Shown piece by piece: positions 26,100-41,600 of a stretch of 64,000 nucleotides of DNA; position 1 is the stretch's first letter; every line of letters begins with the position of its first letter. The DNA lies in contig CM037874.1 in assembly GCA_021292105.1 (NCBI GenBank), forward strand, positions 35,018,185-35,082,184, written 5' to 3'. The DNA comes from Anadara kagoshimensis (lineage: Eukaryota; Mollusca; Bivalvia; Arcoida; Arcidae). The notes under the pieces were generated by a model. The model ran no database searches. It saw only the letters and a program-made list of their open reading frames with translations, and was not told where the DNA came from. The position numbers were made by a program, and so were the translations under genes.

Positions 26100-26591
26100 T
26101 TATTCTCTCTTTTTGTGATTTTTCTTTATAATCTAAATTTGTTTATTAATTTATTTATTACTTGACACAATGAATTAAGATAAGCACTTCTATACAATCT
26201 TATCTTGTTATCTATAGTTGCTACAGTTGTTTTGTTAATTATTATCCAGTGACACCTTATGTATCAAAGGGTCCTGTTAGGGATTAATAAGGTAGTCTAT
26301 TTGCCTTGAGTACCCTAATTAGAATCCTCTTAAGAAAGTGAATTAAAGGTGACTGCTTTACATATAGCATATCCTATAATGAGATGTGACGTAACAGTTG
26401 TTGATTGTGGCTTCTCTGACAGGTATTACATCTTTCTAGATTGATTTAGTTAAGGGGAGATAAGCCAAGTTAAAATTTCAAAACCTCTCTAAACCGGACA
26501 CCTCCCTAAACCGGACAAAATCTTTGGTCCGGAGCTTGTCCGGTTTAGAGAGGTTTTACTGTACATGTATGTGTATCCTCAAAAACTCATT

Positions 26592-26628
<37 letters not shown>

Positions 26629-29600
26629 AGAGAGAGAGAGAGAGAGAGAGAGCATGATGGAGCAAATTACATACCTCAAAAGTCTAAATGGTCTTAAAAC
26701 TGTTATATAATAAAATGAATCTTCAAAAAATTCTCCCAGCACCCCTATCACACTGGTAAAAGTTACCATAAAATCAAATCTGAAAAGCAAAAGATTAATG
26801 TATAATCATTAATATTTGTGGGGTTTAACTTTCATAAATTATAAAAATTTGAGGGGAAAAATTCTTGTGGAATATTTTCATCATACAAACATGTTTTGAG
26901 AGGTTAAAACTATAGGTGAATTGGCAGGTATTTTTACCTTGTAGTATGTTCAAGGCAATGTGTGGGGAAGTTTCTTTATTGTAAAACTGACAATTCATTT
27001 CTATTATTAGTTACACAGTACGTTAGAGACCTAATATATTTTATACAGAGTTAATAAAATTCATATCAGGTGATAGTCTGTTCCAAACATACACTTACAA
27101 ACCCAGTATTTGATATCCAGATTTGATATCCACAGGTTACATATATAATGTACATACATGTATATTTTGTACTGTGCTATGATATTGGCTTGGTTAAATC
27201 TATGGTGTGCAATTATGCAGATTGGAGAATATCTATAGAACTTACAAATCCCATCCCGTGGTGAAATACTCAAATGGACCTTTGGCAAGAATTTTTAACA
27301 TTGCTTCAACTGTGTACACTACAAAATAAATATCAAACAAAAAATTATGCGGACTATCAGATGGCAAAGCACACAAACAAACAGAGAGAGAAGATACTTG
27401 TTTTTCATAGAAATGAGATGGAGTAACACCACAAACCTTTATATCTAGGCAATGGTGGGGAAAATCAAAGTGCCCACCGAAAAACCCACTTTGTTTCTCG
27501 CACTATGATCTGCCTCTGAGTGGGATTTAAATCAAAACAAACATATCAATCCATGTCTAAACCACAATCCTAAAGCAAATTAAAAACTTTGAAGCTGGCA
27601 ATTTAGGTTAACAAATGAACTTCCACCAGGGAAGTGAGACCGGGTGCTGGGGAGGGTAAGCACCTCCTGTTAGATACACTGGCCATTGTTGAGAGGCAAA
27701 GTAATTCATCAGCCAATGCTTTATTTAAACCACTCAGCCCCATTTCAATAGGTAAAATTTTATTAAGTAAATGTTACTGTAAACATATTTAATTTTGCAT
27801 TGTTTTTTCCATGGTATAGAAAATGTAGACATGTCTGCGTAGTTAAATTATCGTGTTTCTGAAATATGCACTATAACACAAATAGCATAATATAATTTTT
27901 GCTCGGTATTAATTTACATGTAAAACAAACAACAGCAAAATAAGCAAAAATTAGTACACCACGAAAATACATTTAAAGTATGTTACTGACATGAAGAACT
28001 GTGTTGAAATACAGTCAAACCTATAAAGTGTTTATAAATACTACCTAAGGGATCCATTAAAAGAGGCCTTCATGAACAAATGTATACTTGTTCAAATAAC
28101 ATGAATAAAGAGCAATGGGGATAACATTTCACTGGCCTTTAAGTACAGGTAGTCCTTATTTAGAGGTGGCATGTAAGGCAGGTTTGACTATGTTGTAATC
28201 ATAATTCAATACTTACCACATACAAAAATAATGGAAGCCCAGGTGGCAGTAAAATTATAACTCTTAACATTTACATTTTTGACTGAAAATAAAGAAAATT
28301 AGAAAATGAAGAAACATTGTTACTACAATGATTCAACGAAATAAAAACATACGTGTAGTTGGTGTTTAATCTCACAAATATTACCCAAACTTAAATCTTG
28401 CAAACTAAATATCAGGTGTGTAAATTCATATATCCTGAAAGTTTGGTGAAATCCCAAAGAACAGTTGAAGAGGAGTTACCATAGTAGATAAGTTTGGTGC
28501 TGCAGACATAGGAATATGACCACAGATGACAACGACAACAACAGATGACAATGATACCAGATGACAGACAGTAACACCTCCAAACAAGTTACAAAAAACA
28601 TAGTGCTACCTCTGTACATGTATATGGATTAGGAATTGCTTGCTCCACTAACTAAATTGTTAACAAAGATCATATTTGTAAATAACAGAATTGACCTTAA
28701 CATCTCCTATACAAGTTGTGAGTGTATAGTTGATAGTTATTACTTACTTGATAATCCCACAGTCTCGACTAGAATCCATACAAAATTTGTGGCTATAACT
28801 AAATCTGAAAGAACAAATACAGACAGATGTTAGTACTATCCTACAAGTACCTTTAATGTATTGATTACAGTAATGTACTATTTTTAATGATTTTCATGAT
28901 AGTATAGTGGTGCTAGAAAGCCTGGTAGACATTGCACCACCTGGAGGAGAACCATCCAAGTAGAGCTACAGGAGATAGGATACACCTGTGGGCAAGTACA
29001 AAACATGTGGCAAAGGACAGGGACAAATGGAGGACGCTTGTTGGTGCCTTATGTCCCAGCCAGGATAAAAAGGATAAGTAAGTAATTTAAATCTACCGTA
29101 TAATTAAATACATGTAAATAATGCACAAGGTGATTCATGAGATTTATAAGTCCATGTGAATTTAACCAAATTATAATCTGTGCTAAAATTTGTAAACAGT
29201 AAAAGAAATGGTAAACAGTGTACGGACACTTTAGTGGTGACAAGTAAAATTTCTGAGTATAGAGTGAACATGGTGAATGCTTTAAATTCTTACACTATAC
29301 TCTATGAACGAGTGGCTTGAAAAATTCTGAGGTTTGAAATAACTGTTAAAATTGCAATGCCTGATAAAAAAAGGAAGTGGTATGGAGTAATTTTTTCAGG
29401 CCCCAGTCAAAAGTCTTCGTCAGCTTGTTCTTGGATGATAATGGATGAAAGGAGAGTACTTAAAGAAAACCACACACTTAAAAGAAAAATAATACTTACA
29501 AATAAATATATCAAATCCAATCCAATTTATCAACGTATGAATTTCTGAAATTAAAAACACAAAATGATACAAATTAATGATTCATAGTCACTATACAATT

Positions 29601-32600
29601 GGAATTCACAGGGTAATTTTATTCCACCACATTTGTCAGACTAGAGCCACAAACAATGTGAAAATATGTCTAATAAAGATACATGCATAAGGAATCTTGT
29701 CTGCAAAACATTTCATTAAAACACAAGAAAGGAATAAAGTGAATAAAGTAATGGAGCGTCACACCCAAGTCAAGGTTCTTTCATTAATATGTATATCGAG
29801 ACAGTCAGTACAGGGGTGGTGGAGAAAACCTCAGTACCCAAAGAAAACCACCAACCTTTGCCAAGTGAACTGATAATTTTCTCACAGTATGATCTGCCCT
29901 AAGCAGTGGCAGTGACAGACACTATGATCTGTCAGTTCGCACTTAAACCTGCTCTGCTCTTGAGGCCCTGAATATCAGAAGTTGACATAAAAAATTGGGC
30001 TTGAGGAAGAGAAAACTGATACAATACAATTTTGTATGTCTAAACTTAAGTGAGTAGTTAAAATAAATAACTCATCAATCCATTCATTAAAGTTTTCTAT
30101 AGACTATTTAAAAAATTGTAAAAATTAAACAAAGTGAACTCATAGACAATGGGTTTAGCCGATGTTCAATGTGATCAATTACCCCTTAACCTTTGTGCGC
30201 ACATTTTGGAAAACGTCAACGTCGCAATTCCCAGTATAATGTTGTTTTTTTGCAGAAAAACATAATCGTATGCTTTTCAATATCCATTGGAAATAAGTGT
30301 TCCAAACAAACCTTAAAGGGTATTACATGGTACACCGGCAAACCCCATTTCTTCGCTGCCAACTTAAGTACCCACAAAATTAAATACAATTACAGTATTT
30401 CAATTTAACTACTATTGTTAATAACATACTTTTAAATATCACATTGCAGGGATGTCTAAAGTTAGACGACCATATACCATCTTCATCATTTTTAGACTGA
30501 AAAGTAAAAGAAATAAGATATTAAAGACAAAATCTAAATGTTGAATTTACATGTAAAATCTCATTATAATCCCCTCAAGTACTATACCACCCCACTTATT
30601 GCCTTAGTATTTTATATTGCCTTAGTATTTTAAAGTCCCAAAATCTATTTCTCTTATGTTTTTCATAAGCCTTCCTCAAATTCCCACTAAACCCCTTTAT
30701 AACGCCAAAATTTAACTAGACGAAAAATGGCTATGAATCAAGAATTTACTGTATATGTACATTTCAAAAGAAATATATTTTCTAAAGGAGTAAATGCAAA
30801 AAATATATATGATACTTTACTGGGGTCTAAATACCATTACTACACTCTCATTTAGCAGCTCAATAGATTGGAGCAGTCTGAAATTAAATGCCTTGCACAA
30901 ACCCATAACTATTTAATCATGAAACCAAAGTTTCCATCCATCAGTCATGCATCTTTATACATAAAAGTATGCTTATACAGTAAAACCCCGTTATAATGCC
31001 CCTTGATAACTTTGCCATCTCACTTATCGCCACACTATTTTGAAGTCCCAAAATCCATTTTGTGTATGTTTTTCTTTATTCGCTCCCCCAATTTATCGCC
31101 AAACCCCTTTATAACGCCAAAATTTGACTGAACAAATGGTGGCGATGAATTGAGGTTTTACTGTATATGTAACAACTCTCACAGCCTAAAAGCCTAGTTC
31201 AGAGAGTTTGTCAGACTCCTCTTTAAATTTGGATGGTTTTCTCTGGGTACTCTGATTTCCACCATCATCTGAGAACTAACCACTTCAATGTAATCAAAAA
31301 CAAACATACTAATCCATGTCCAAATCACAATCCAGAAGCAAAGTAAAAACTTTGGAACTGACAAGTTAGGTTATACACGTGAACTTCCACCAGGGAAGTG
31401 AGGCCGGGTGCTAAGTAACGGGATCTTGACTGGGGCCTAAACACGATTACTTCACTTCTCATAATTTAACAGCTCAATTGACTTGGGCAATGTCTTACTC
31501 AACTTCAAATCATGCAGCCTGGCTATGGTTCAAATTCATGACTCTTTAATCATGAAACAAAGGTCTTAATCACTTACCCACACAAAAAAGATATTTTATA
31601 TAACCTAACCTATTTATCGTTCTTACCTTCCATGTTAATATACTAACTGTATAGATCTGATAAAACTCTTCTAAATCTAGCATACCAGTCTTACTACGAT
31701 TCAATGTCTTAAAGGTTAAATATACATCTCTTCTACCTGTAATTAAACAAGATCTGTTAGATAAACCAATGTCTGAAATAAGTTGGAGATTCTAACAAAC
31801 TGACACAAAAAATTGTCATTGTTTGCTATAATGACATAAAAGAAGGTTTAACAAAATATTACTGGTCTAAAAGTTAGAGGTCTCAGACCTACAGAATGAG
31901 GGATTTTGGTGGCCGAGTGGTCTAAAGTTTGCGCTTACTGATCACAGTGCTTTTCAGTGTCTAGAATTGAATCCCACTCAGTAAGATGCTAGAGTGAGTA
32001 AGTTTGTCAGTTCACTTGCTGAAGGTTGGTGGTTTTTTTTTTTTTGGGGGGGGGGGGGGGGGGGCACTCCATTTGCCTCCACCTTCCCATGCAGGCAAGC
32101 TAATTACAAATGAGCCCTGACAAGATTTTGATTAGAAAAAATTTACCATTTACAAAAGGTAAAAGAACAATGGAAGTGATGTTACAGTACATAACAATTC
32201 GTGTTTTTTCATCATTGAAAGCAACACTTGTTTTCCTATATCATAATGCATGTTTAAAATTAGAGTAATGTGGGGTAACAGTGCTTCAGATTGTTTTTGC
32301 AGATAGTGGGCCACAAGGGCCCACCAGGTCCAATAACAAGGGGTCATTTCTTGTTATAGTGGGTCATGTTTTGCCACATAATTAAATGTTATGCCACGAC
32401 CACGTGACTGAAAGTGAAAGTCGGCACTTGACATCTTCATATAATGCACCAAAAGCGATCTTGTCATCTGCTAATTTATACTTTGTTAACCTTTACGATA
32501 TATTTTAAACTCTTTCAACTCGATGATTCATTTTATGTGCATCTACTTCTCTGCGCTTTGTGAATAGAGTCGTCTGCATTTCATAGCCATGGTTGCCGCT

Positions 32601-35600
32601 AGCATATTAAATGAACGACAACGTCCGAGGTCATAAAAAGTTTTATTACGAGTTCTCCCCCTTTGAATATTAATGTTAATAACCGACGCATAGAGCAATG
32701 AGAAGGGGCTTGTCGGGAGTCCTGTCTACATGCTGATTATGAGATAAACAAAGATGCTAGAGATTTTCCGATAGAAAACGAAAACAGAAAGTCAAATCGG
32801 AAAACCGCATGGAATCTAATATGTAGTTTTGGTAAGAAATTATTAATGATCAATTTGGCTAAGAAAAACCATGCGCCACGTGGACCCATTAGAAGAAAAT
32901 GTTATGCGCCATTTTTTAAAATAATGCGGGATTGGCGCGGGCGCACCGACAATCTGAAGCACTGGCCCGGTAATGTGGTTTTATGACCCAATCAAGATTA
33001 ATTTTTCACTTGCATCAAGGCAATTAGTTGGTGAAAAAAGTAACTGGAGAAAACCACAGATCTTCATCAAGTGAACTGACAAACTTTCTCACACTAGGGT
33101 CTACCACAAGTGGTATTCATACCTAGATGATGTGATCCATTAGCTGGCAGTTTAGACCACTTGGCTATCAAGGTACCAAATTTTATGAAGAGTCTTACAG
33201 ACCCCACTACAAACTGTAAATGTTAATATATAATACTCACTTTTCTTTGGTTTATAATATCTCATCATACCACAGAAATGCTTCAGAGAAATTTCCTTTG
33301 GATTCTGAAAAGAGAAAACATCCATGTACAACAAAATTGCCTACCATTTTTGAGTTGAGTTGAGTAATGGCATTTAACGTTCCAGTCAAGAATATTTCAC
33401 TTATAATGAGTTGTCGACAGCTATAGGTGAAGGTACAGAAATTTTGCCTGTGCGTTGCACTGATGGCACTATACAGCAAGGTTCTATACCGTGCCAAGCC
33501 TACCATGACACGGGACCTCATTTATTTTATGTTCCCATCCAAAAGAACCGTGACTTTCATTTCGTAATGCCGAGTACTTGGCGAAAGAACAGTCAATACC
33601 CACTTTTAAGTCTTGTGTTAGACTCAGTCAGGGTTCAAACCCAAGACCTCCCACTTACAGAGCAAGCACTCTACCGAGCTACCGCAGTAGTCCATACCAT
33701 TTTTGAGACTATGAGTAAGTTTGGGTAAATTTTGATTGTTCGTTTTACAAAATCAGTAGTAAGGGATTTGCAAATTCCCAGAATATTGTCCTTATTATGG
33801 GGAAAAATATAATTTTTTTCCATTATATATTAAAGGAAAATAATTATTACACATAAACATTATGGAATATCATGACTGTGATACACTGGTGAACACCATC
33901 TTGTTATCGCTTTTTCAAAACGTAAGATGGTACCAAACCAAAAGTAGAAATCAAAAGCAAGAGACCCAACAGTCTACAACATCTGGTGTTTCACTTCACA
34001 TCAAACATTACACATAATCTTACCTGTTTTGTGACCAGTAGTCTGAAAGCATGCTGGCATCCTTCTCGCTTGTGGAAGAACAACTTTTTTAGTTTTTCTT
34101 TTTCCAATGTTGAAAATGTGTCATACACAACTGCTAGAAGCTTAAATTGAACAGAACATAGAAATAAATTCAACAATATATAGGATTATTATGTGACTCC
34201 TAAGACAAATCTCTACTAAAATTACTCCAATGGCAGCCTCAGCGGCCAAGTGGTCTAAAGTGTGTGCTTACAGACCACAAAACCTCTCACCATCTAGATT
34301 CTTATCACACACTAGACAGATCCTTGTTATAAAGTTTGTCAGTTTGATTGTGGAAGGTTGGAAGTTTTCTCCAGGCACCCCTGTTTCTTCTACCATTTTG
34401 GAATTGACAGACTCAATATAAGTGAAAAAATCTTGACTTGGGCGCTGAATTCTATTACTCCACTTCACTTTTGTTCACCATCATTTCACTTCACTCCACT
34501 ATCTTCTTACCAGTTAAAATATTTCACTTGTATCAAAAGGTCATCAGCTATAAGTGAAGTGACATAAGTTTTTACTTTTGCTGTGTGTTCAGGACAATAT
34601 GCAGAAAGGATCTTTAGTATGTCACACCTACCATGACACGGGACATAAATTACATGTATTAAGGTTTCTTGTGGAGGATTCCTTGATTTTCATTTCTAAA
34701 TGCAGAGTGCTTGGTAAAAGAATAGTTACTATGTCTTGGTCAGGGCCCAATCTCCCACATGTGGAGGGAGCACTCTACTAGCTAAGCTACGGTACTGTAG
34801 TGATCAAAATAATTAAGGGCCAATGTATCAAGGTTATACAGACTTACCAGATTCATCATGAAGAAAAGTTCTAAAGCTAGATACAGTATAAAAAATACTG
34901 CCAGCCATCTGGATTTAGAATATGCTGGCATCATCACATCTGGATAACTGAAAATATAAATACAAAGTATATGTAAATTCTGTGAATTCGTCCGACCACC
35001 TCTATGGCTCAGTGGCAAAATATCCACTTCAAGAGTGGGCAGTTGTGGGTTCAAACCCCAGCAAAGTAATACATACGACTTAAAAAGTTGAGATACTATA
35101 ATTGTACTGCTTCCTGACCTGGCCCTTAGTAATAAGGGAACAGAGTATTGAATGGTCACTCGATGTCAATATAATGTGACTTAGGTAGTGGTATGCTTGT
35201 CTGTGGCATACTGATGCTGTAAGCTAGCACCTTAAAGTGGACCAAAGTGCGAAGTAGACCATAAAACACACTGGTACATCCCACACATGGACAAACCAGT
35301 TCTTAGATTCACGAGTGTAATGTATGGGTCCGCACAATAAACGAGTGTGATCAGCTACGTCAGAAAACCACATATGTGTGGTTTTGTATTTATCACATAC
35401 CCTACTATTCTAAATGAAAAGCTTTCTTTGGCTTAATCTGTCAATGAATGCATAATCAATTATCTTAAATTGGTTTTTGATCCGATTCCTGACTGGAAAA
35501 ACTGCTAAAGAAGTACATTAAAAACGACAGATAACTCTTGGTTTAAACATCATTGGTTAACATTTTACTGATACCATCGTAAAAACTGGGAAAAAATTAA

Positions 35601-38600
35601 AAAACAAACATTGATTTTACAAAACTATTTAAAAACGTCCACCATTCTCCCAATTCGAAAAATTCTTCCAACTTAACATGACGTCACAATTATAACCAAT
35701 GAATGACGTCATATTATTGTTGTCAGAATAGGGAATTCCCCTAAAAGTAGTTCCGGCTACTATGGTGATACGGAACATTGTATTGCACATGTGCGATACG
35801 GACCTTTGTATCGCATGGCAAGAAAATGTAATGTATCGCTATAGTAAGATTCAATGGGTATGTGATAAAATATAAAACAACATGACATCAATAACAACAA
35901 CAATGTTAATTCATCTGGTTTTTATAATTTTTTTATCATTTATCATTGTTAGCCTTTACATTTATGTACTTACTTTGCTGTGGTTAATAAAACAAATAAA
36001 CTTATAAAGCTGTCTTTTAAAGTTGAGAAATACTGAAAGTAAAGAAAATAGAAAACTGGTTCTCATAGCAATACAACTAGAGCTGTCTCTTGAGAGCCAA
36101 ATATCCCTCGCCCCCAACATATAATGTTTTCCTGCGACCTTGGCCTTTACCATCATGACACACCTTTGGACCATGAAGATTATTCATGTAAAGTTTTATG
36201 ACAGTCATTCAAAGCAGCTATGAGATATGGCCTGGACATGATATTATACGGAGAGACAAATGGACAGAAAGATGGACAGACAGACATGGTGATTCCTATA
36301 TACGCCCCTCAAACTAGTTTGGGGGGTTATAAAAATAACAGAAAATGGAAACGTCTCTTAGAGAGCCAAATACCTTGACTGCCTCAATTTAAGAATCTTG
36401 ACTGGACCTAAACCACCATTACTATACTCTTCTCCACAAACATTCTATAATAGTCAGATTCCCTTATTAATCAAGGTCAAGGTCAAGTCTGAATTGCATT
36501 TAAATACTGGTAGTGTCTGGTTTACATAAGTGGGATTTATACACTCAAGTTTAACAGCAAGATAAAAATTTCATATCATGTTGGAGTCTTAAATGACAGA
36601 ACCCCTTATTCTTAATAGAACGGATGCCCTTGGAAATTAGAAAATAAGTGTTGTATCCTGCAATTTTCTGGGAAAAATCTTATGGTAAACTAGAAATGTC
36701 TCTTGAGAGCCAAATACGCCACCCCCCCCCCCCCTCCCACAAAATTTGCAAAAGTTTAATGTTTTCCAGCGACCTTGACCATTCTGATATGACCTTGGTT
36801 CAAGGTGATAACATACCTTTGGACCATGTGAAGTTATATGACAGTTGTCCAAAGCAATTCTGAGATATGTCTAGAACATGATTTTACATGGACACACAGA
36901 CAGATGGATGGACAGGCATAGGGATGATCGGACATATGGACGGATATGGTAATTTCAATATACCTCCCTCAAACTACTTTACGGTGGATATAAATACATA
37001 TAACAAATATTAGTTCCAGTTGTGTACTGAACTTATTAAAATCAGTGTACTGAACTTATTCAAACATTCAAAAAACATATTTGGGAATTTCATAGGTTTT
37101 GAACATTGGGAATGGGTGCAATTTTACGCCTAAAATGAAGCAGATAAATAGCTTTTTAAGAAGAATCATACTTACTGTGTCTTCAGGTATTGTTGAAAAT
37201 AAATAAAAACCTGTAAAATACAAAAAATTCTTGCAATCATGTCTGGCCTAGCTAACCCCAATCTGATTTACCTGATCAAGGTCAATTTAAATAAACTTAA
37301 CACAAATGTTTATGCTAACACCACCAAAATTTGACTTTTCACTTTGATTATAATTTTACCTACAACAGTATGATTCCAATATTGGTAGCCTTTAGCTACT
37401 TGGCTATTGATACTAATTTCTGAGAAATTCTTTCGAAAAGTAGCCTGTATTTTAGCAAATCTAAAAAAAATTCTCTAAAGGGACTATTTTGTTACAAAAT
37501 TTGGAAATATGACTACCGGTACTAATAATTTAAAATTTGTCAAAACCAACTCTCCCTGCCAAGGTTCAAATCCCACTCAGATTCTATTTTGAGAAAGTTT
37601 ATCAGTTTGCTAGTTTTCTCTGGGTACTCTGGATTCTTCTGCCATCCCATAACTGACTGCCTTGATATAAGTGAAATACTATTGACTGGGATGTAAAACA
37701 CTATTACTCCAATCAAAATCAAATTACAACATGCATGCATTTAAAGAACAAAACAGAAGGACATTCATGTCACTGTTTCAAAAGGAAAACTTTGAATTCC
37801 ATGACAATCTTTATTTTAAGGTCACGGGTCACCGTCTTCATTTTAAGGAGAATTTATTTTTTAAAAATAGCATGTTGCAAAATAAACTCTTTATTATATA
37901 ACTTTTAGAGAATAACACTAAAAAACTCAATTTTTCAGTGAAAAGTAAGCTTTAACAATTTAAACTTACCTAATATAGAGAATATAAGCATGACAAATAA
38001 TAACAAAAAAAGCATATCAACTATAGGAGGTAGAGACTGCAAGATCTGTCGACTGATTCTGTAAACAAAAAAATATGTATCAAACTAAATACCTATATGG
38101 GCCTGTCATTTACTGTATCATCTCTCAAAAAACATAAAATATCAAGTTACAACTAAAATGGCATGTCATTTCAAAAGTGTCCTAAAAACGCACCCCAACT
38201 TGGAAACCCCCAAACCATGTGCATGATCAAAATATAAATCGGCAAAGTCACATCTGCTCCACCCAAAGATTGTCGCTGTGGAGTTTTATAAAGATCTCTT
38301 GAACATTTTTCCGAGGAAAGTGGCAGAAGAAATTGGAATAAACACTAAATGTCCCCCAAATAGTTTAAGTAACACAAGAGGGCAGATCAAGATAAGCCCA
38401 TTTACATTTTAAACACACAATGACATATCCTTGCAATCATATATACTTCAGTAGTGTTGGAGAAGAAGGTCAGAAAAACTACTATGCAGGGATGAAGCTT
38501 AACTATTTTGAGTTAGTGGCCCAGCTTACTTCAGAAAAAGAAGCTTTAATAGTAATAAATGTCTAAAATGTGTAATCATTTAAGAGCCGAGAGTGATTTT

Positions 38601-41600
38601 TAGAAGCCATGGGCTACTGGGCCTCTGCTTATCTTAATCCCTGTTATGGATGAATGGAAAGACAGATACAGTAAAACCTCGAAACCTCGATTCATCGCCA
38701 CCATTTGTTCAGTCAGTTTGGCGTTATAAAGGGGTTTGGCGATAAATCGGGGGAGGCGAATAAAGAAAACCATAAACAAAATGGATTTTGGGACTTCCAA
38801 ATAGTGTGGCGATAAACGAGGTGGCAAAGTAATCGAGGGCATTATAACGAGGTTTTACTGTATATGGGCCAACCTACAGATAGACAATGCTTATTATAAT
38901 ACATCCTGTTTCTAGAATCTAGCATATAACAAAGGACCTCAGTATTTTCACTTGATTGAATATTTACCTTCTCACTCCTCGACAATAATAGGAATCTATT
39001 AAGAACAATGGTCGTAATGCCCTTGTGACTCTAAAATGATTCTGCTGTCGTATAAGTACTACAATGGATTCTATAAACATAATCAGTAGTGTCAGACTCT
39101 GAAAAAGACAAGTATATCATATATCGGTACTAGGATTGTCTCTATAAATATAGATCAGCAAAGTCACACTCTGAAAAAGAGACAAATATATCATCTATTA
39201 AGAAGTACTTGTAAGAAAACCATCTACATTCTGCAAGACAACTGTAGATTGCTCACATTAAAAAGAAAATTCCAAGTTAAAATGATTAGATATCTTGATA
39301 TAAAATGTTTGTTTAAAAATAATTTAATATATCATTTTCTAACAATATACATCTTTAGATACTAATATTGTATATAATTATTATTAATGTGTGTGTGTGA
39401 GAGAGTTGAGTAATGGTGTTTAACATCCCAGTCAAGAATATTTCACTTACATTGAGACATCGCCACCTATAGGAGAAGGTGCAGTAATTTTGGCTGCACA
39501 TTACGCTGATGGCATTATACAGCAGGGTTCTTTATTGTACCATGCCTACCATGACATGGCAACTTGTTTATTTTAAGTTCCGAAAGAACCATTACTTTCA
39601 CATGTTTGGCGAAAGAAGTCACTACCCATTTTCAAGTCTTGGGTCAGACCCAGACCACAACCTCAAATTTACGGAGCGAGCACTTTTCCAACTGAGCTAG
39701 TGGTGTGTGTGTGTGTGTGTGTATGCCTGTACTGGTATGTGTGTGTGTGTGCATAACATGCATGTATGTGCTATAAATATTACCTTTATAAGTGTTCTTT
39801 TGTGAGTGAAAAATGTTTTCCATCCTAACCATTTTAATCGTATCCCCAATTCCAGAGCTAAAATTAACAATCCAAACAGTTCTACAGATCCATGCACCTG
39901 CGATAAGCAAAATGTATTATATAAACATGATAAATATAAAATAAACTGAGGAAAATTTCATGCAAAGTAACAACCCTATTTCCAAAGTCAGTTACTTATT
40001 GGATTTGCCAGTGTTCTACATAAATCAATAACCTTAAAGATAATGTGGAACATTTGGATAAGAAAAAACATTATATAAATATTAAATAAACTGAGCAAAT
40101 TTCCACGCAAAATACTAGTAACTGTAACAACCCTAATTCCTAAGTGATTGAGTCACTAATTGGGTTCCACATCATCAATACCCTTAAAGTTAATGTGGAC
40201 AATTGGAAAATGTTTACATTCTAAATTACCAGAATGATGTTGTTTCTATGAGAAAATGACAAATTATGCAAGTTTGTTTTCCATGAAAATTAATAATCTG
40301 AGCAAAATAACAATCCTAATGTCTTTGTGTTAGATTAGACAGTGTTTCATGTACAGTCAAACCTGTCTATAATGGCCACCCAAGGGAAACGGTAAAAGCG
40401 ACCTTTATACACAGGTTCAAATAATACAAATAAAAAACAATTAGGATACAATTCTACTGGCCTTTATAAGCAGGTGATCCTTATATAGAGGTGGCCTTTA
40501 GAGCAGGTTTGACTGTAATAATAAATCAATAAGTCCCCCCAGTATAGTTTGGTGTGCCCTTAATATCCCTTACCATAGCTGTCAAGGGTGATTTGAAGAA
40601 AAGAGTGAGAGAAATGTGCCATCCACTCTAGGGGGGTCCGGCATGCTCCCCCGGAAAAATTTTAAAAATCAAAGTAAGAATATGCAATTTCCTGCATTCT
40701 AAGAACAAAACTAAACATTTAAAACCTCAGAAATTTTTCATAAAATATGTACTCACAACTTGATCAAATACAATTTTTGGATTTAGACTTTTAAATAAAC
40801 TGGATATTTACGCATCCATTCAGTGTCAAATTTAGTTTTATAAATGGCAGCACCAGTAAATTGCTTTGTTTTCTTGTGACTTGGTGATTCGTCACCGCTA
40901 GCAGCCTTCCGTTTATCCATATTTAACAAACAGGAAAAAACTTGTGAAAGGTAAAATACAGAAAAGAAATCGGATTACCGAAGGTCCGGAAATCGTCAAA
41001 TAGGAAGTCGTGATTCTTCTACATTTTTTAAAGATCAGTTAAAAGTTAAAAAAAAAGTTTGAATAATAATCAATATATTGCCAGTTATCGTTAATAATTT
41101 GTATAAAATTTTAAACAAAAGGGTATTTTACAAATATGCGTGAGAAAGTGAGTGGTGTGCGTGTGAGCGTGATTAAATATCAAAATGCGTGACTCTCACT
41201 CGCAATGTGTGAGACTTGACAGGCTCACAGGTATGCCTTAAAGTTTACATTATGGATGTGCTGCAGAAAAAAGGTAGCAAACCAACTCAGGTTAACAAAG
41301 TGCAAATTTCCTGTCAATAGCACAAGTACACTGGATGGATAGATAGAAGGAAGAAGGGAGGACAGACAGAAGGAATTTATTGCACCCCCACCTTTCCTTT
41401 TATCTCTGAATGGTAGGGAATAAAAAAACTTTGCAATAAAGCCATGTTTTACTGTCTTTTTGTCAAACCTGTTTAAAAGCCACCTCTATATGGACGACCT
41501 GCTTTTAAAGGCCAAAAATAATGTTCTCAATGGGTCTTCATTCATGGTATTTGAACCTGTATATAAGGGCCATTTGTCTATAAAGGCCACTCACTAGTTC

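Noticed and set aside
32033..32063. Poly-T/poly-G run as a functional G-quadruplex
   Set aside because: A homopolymer in a decayed SINE; length may be unreliable and nothing else supports a role.
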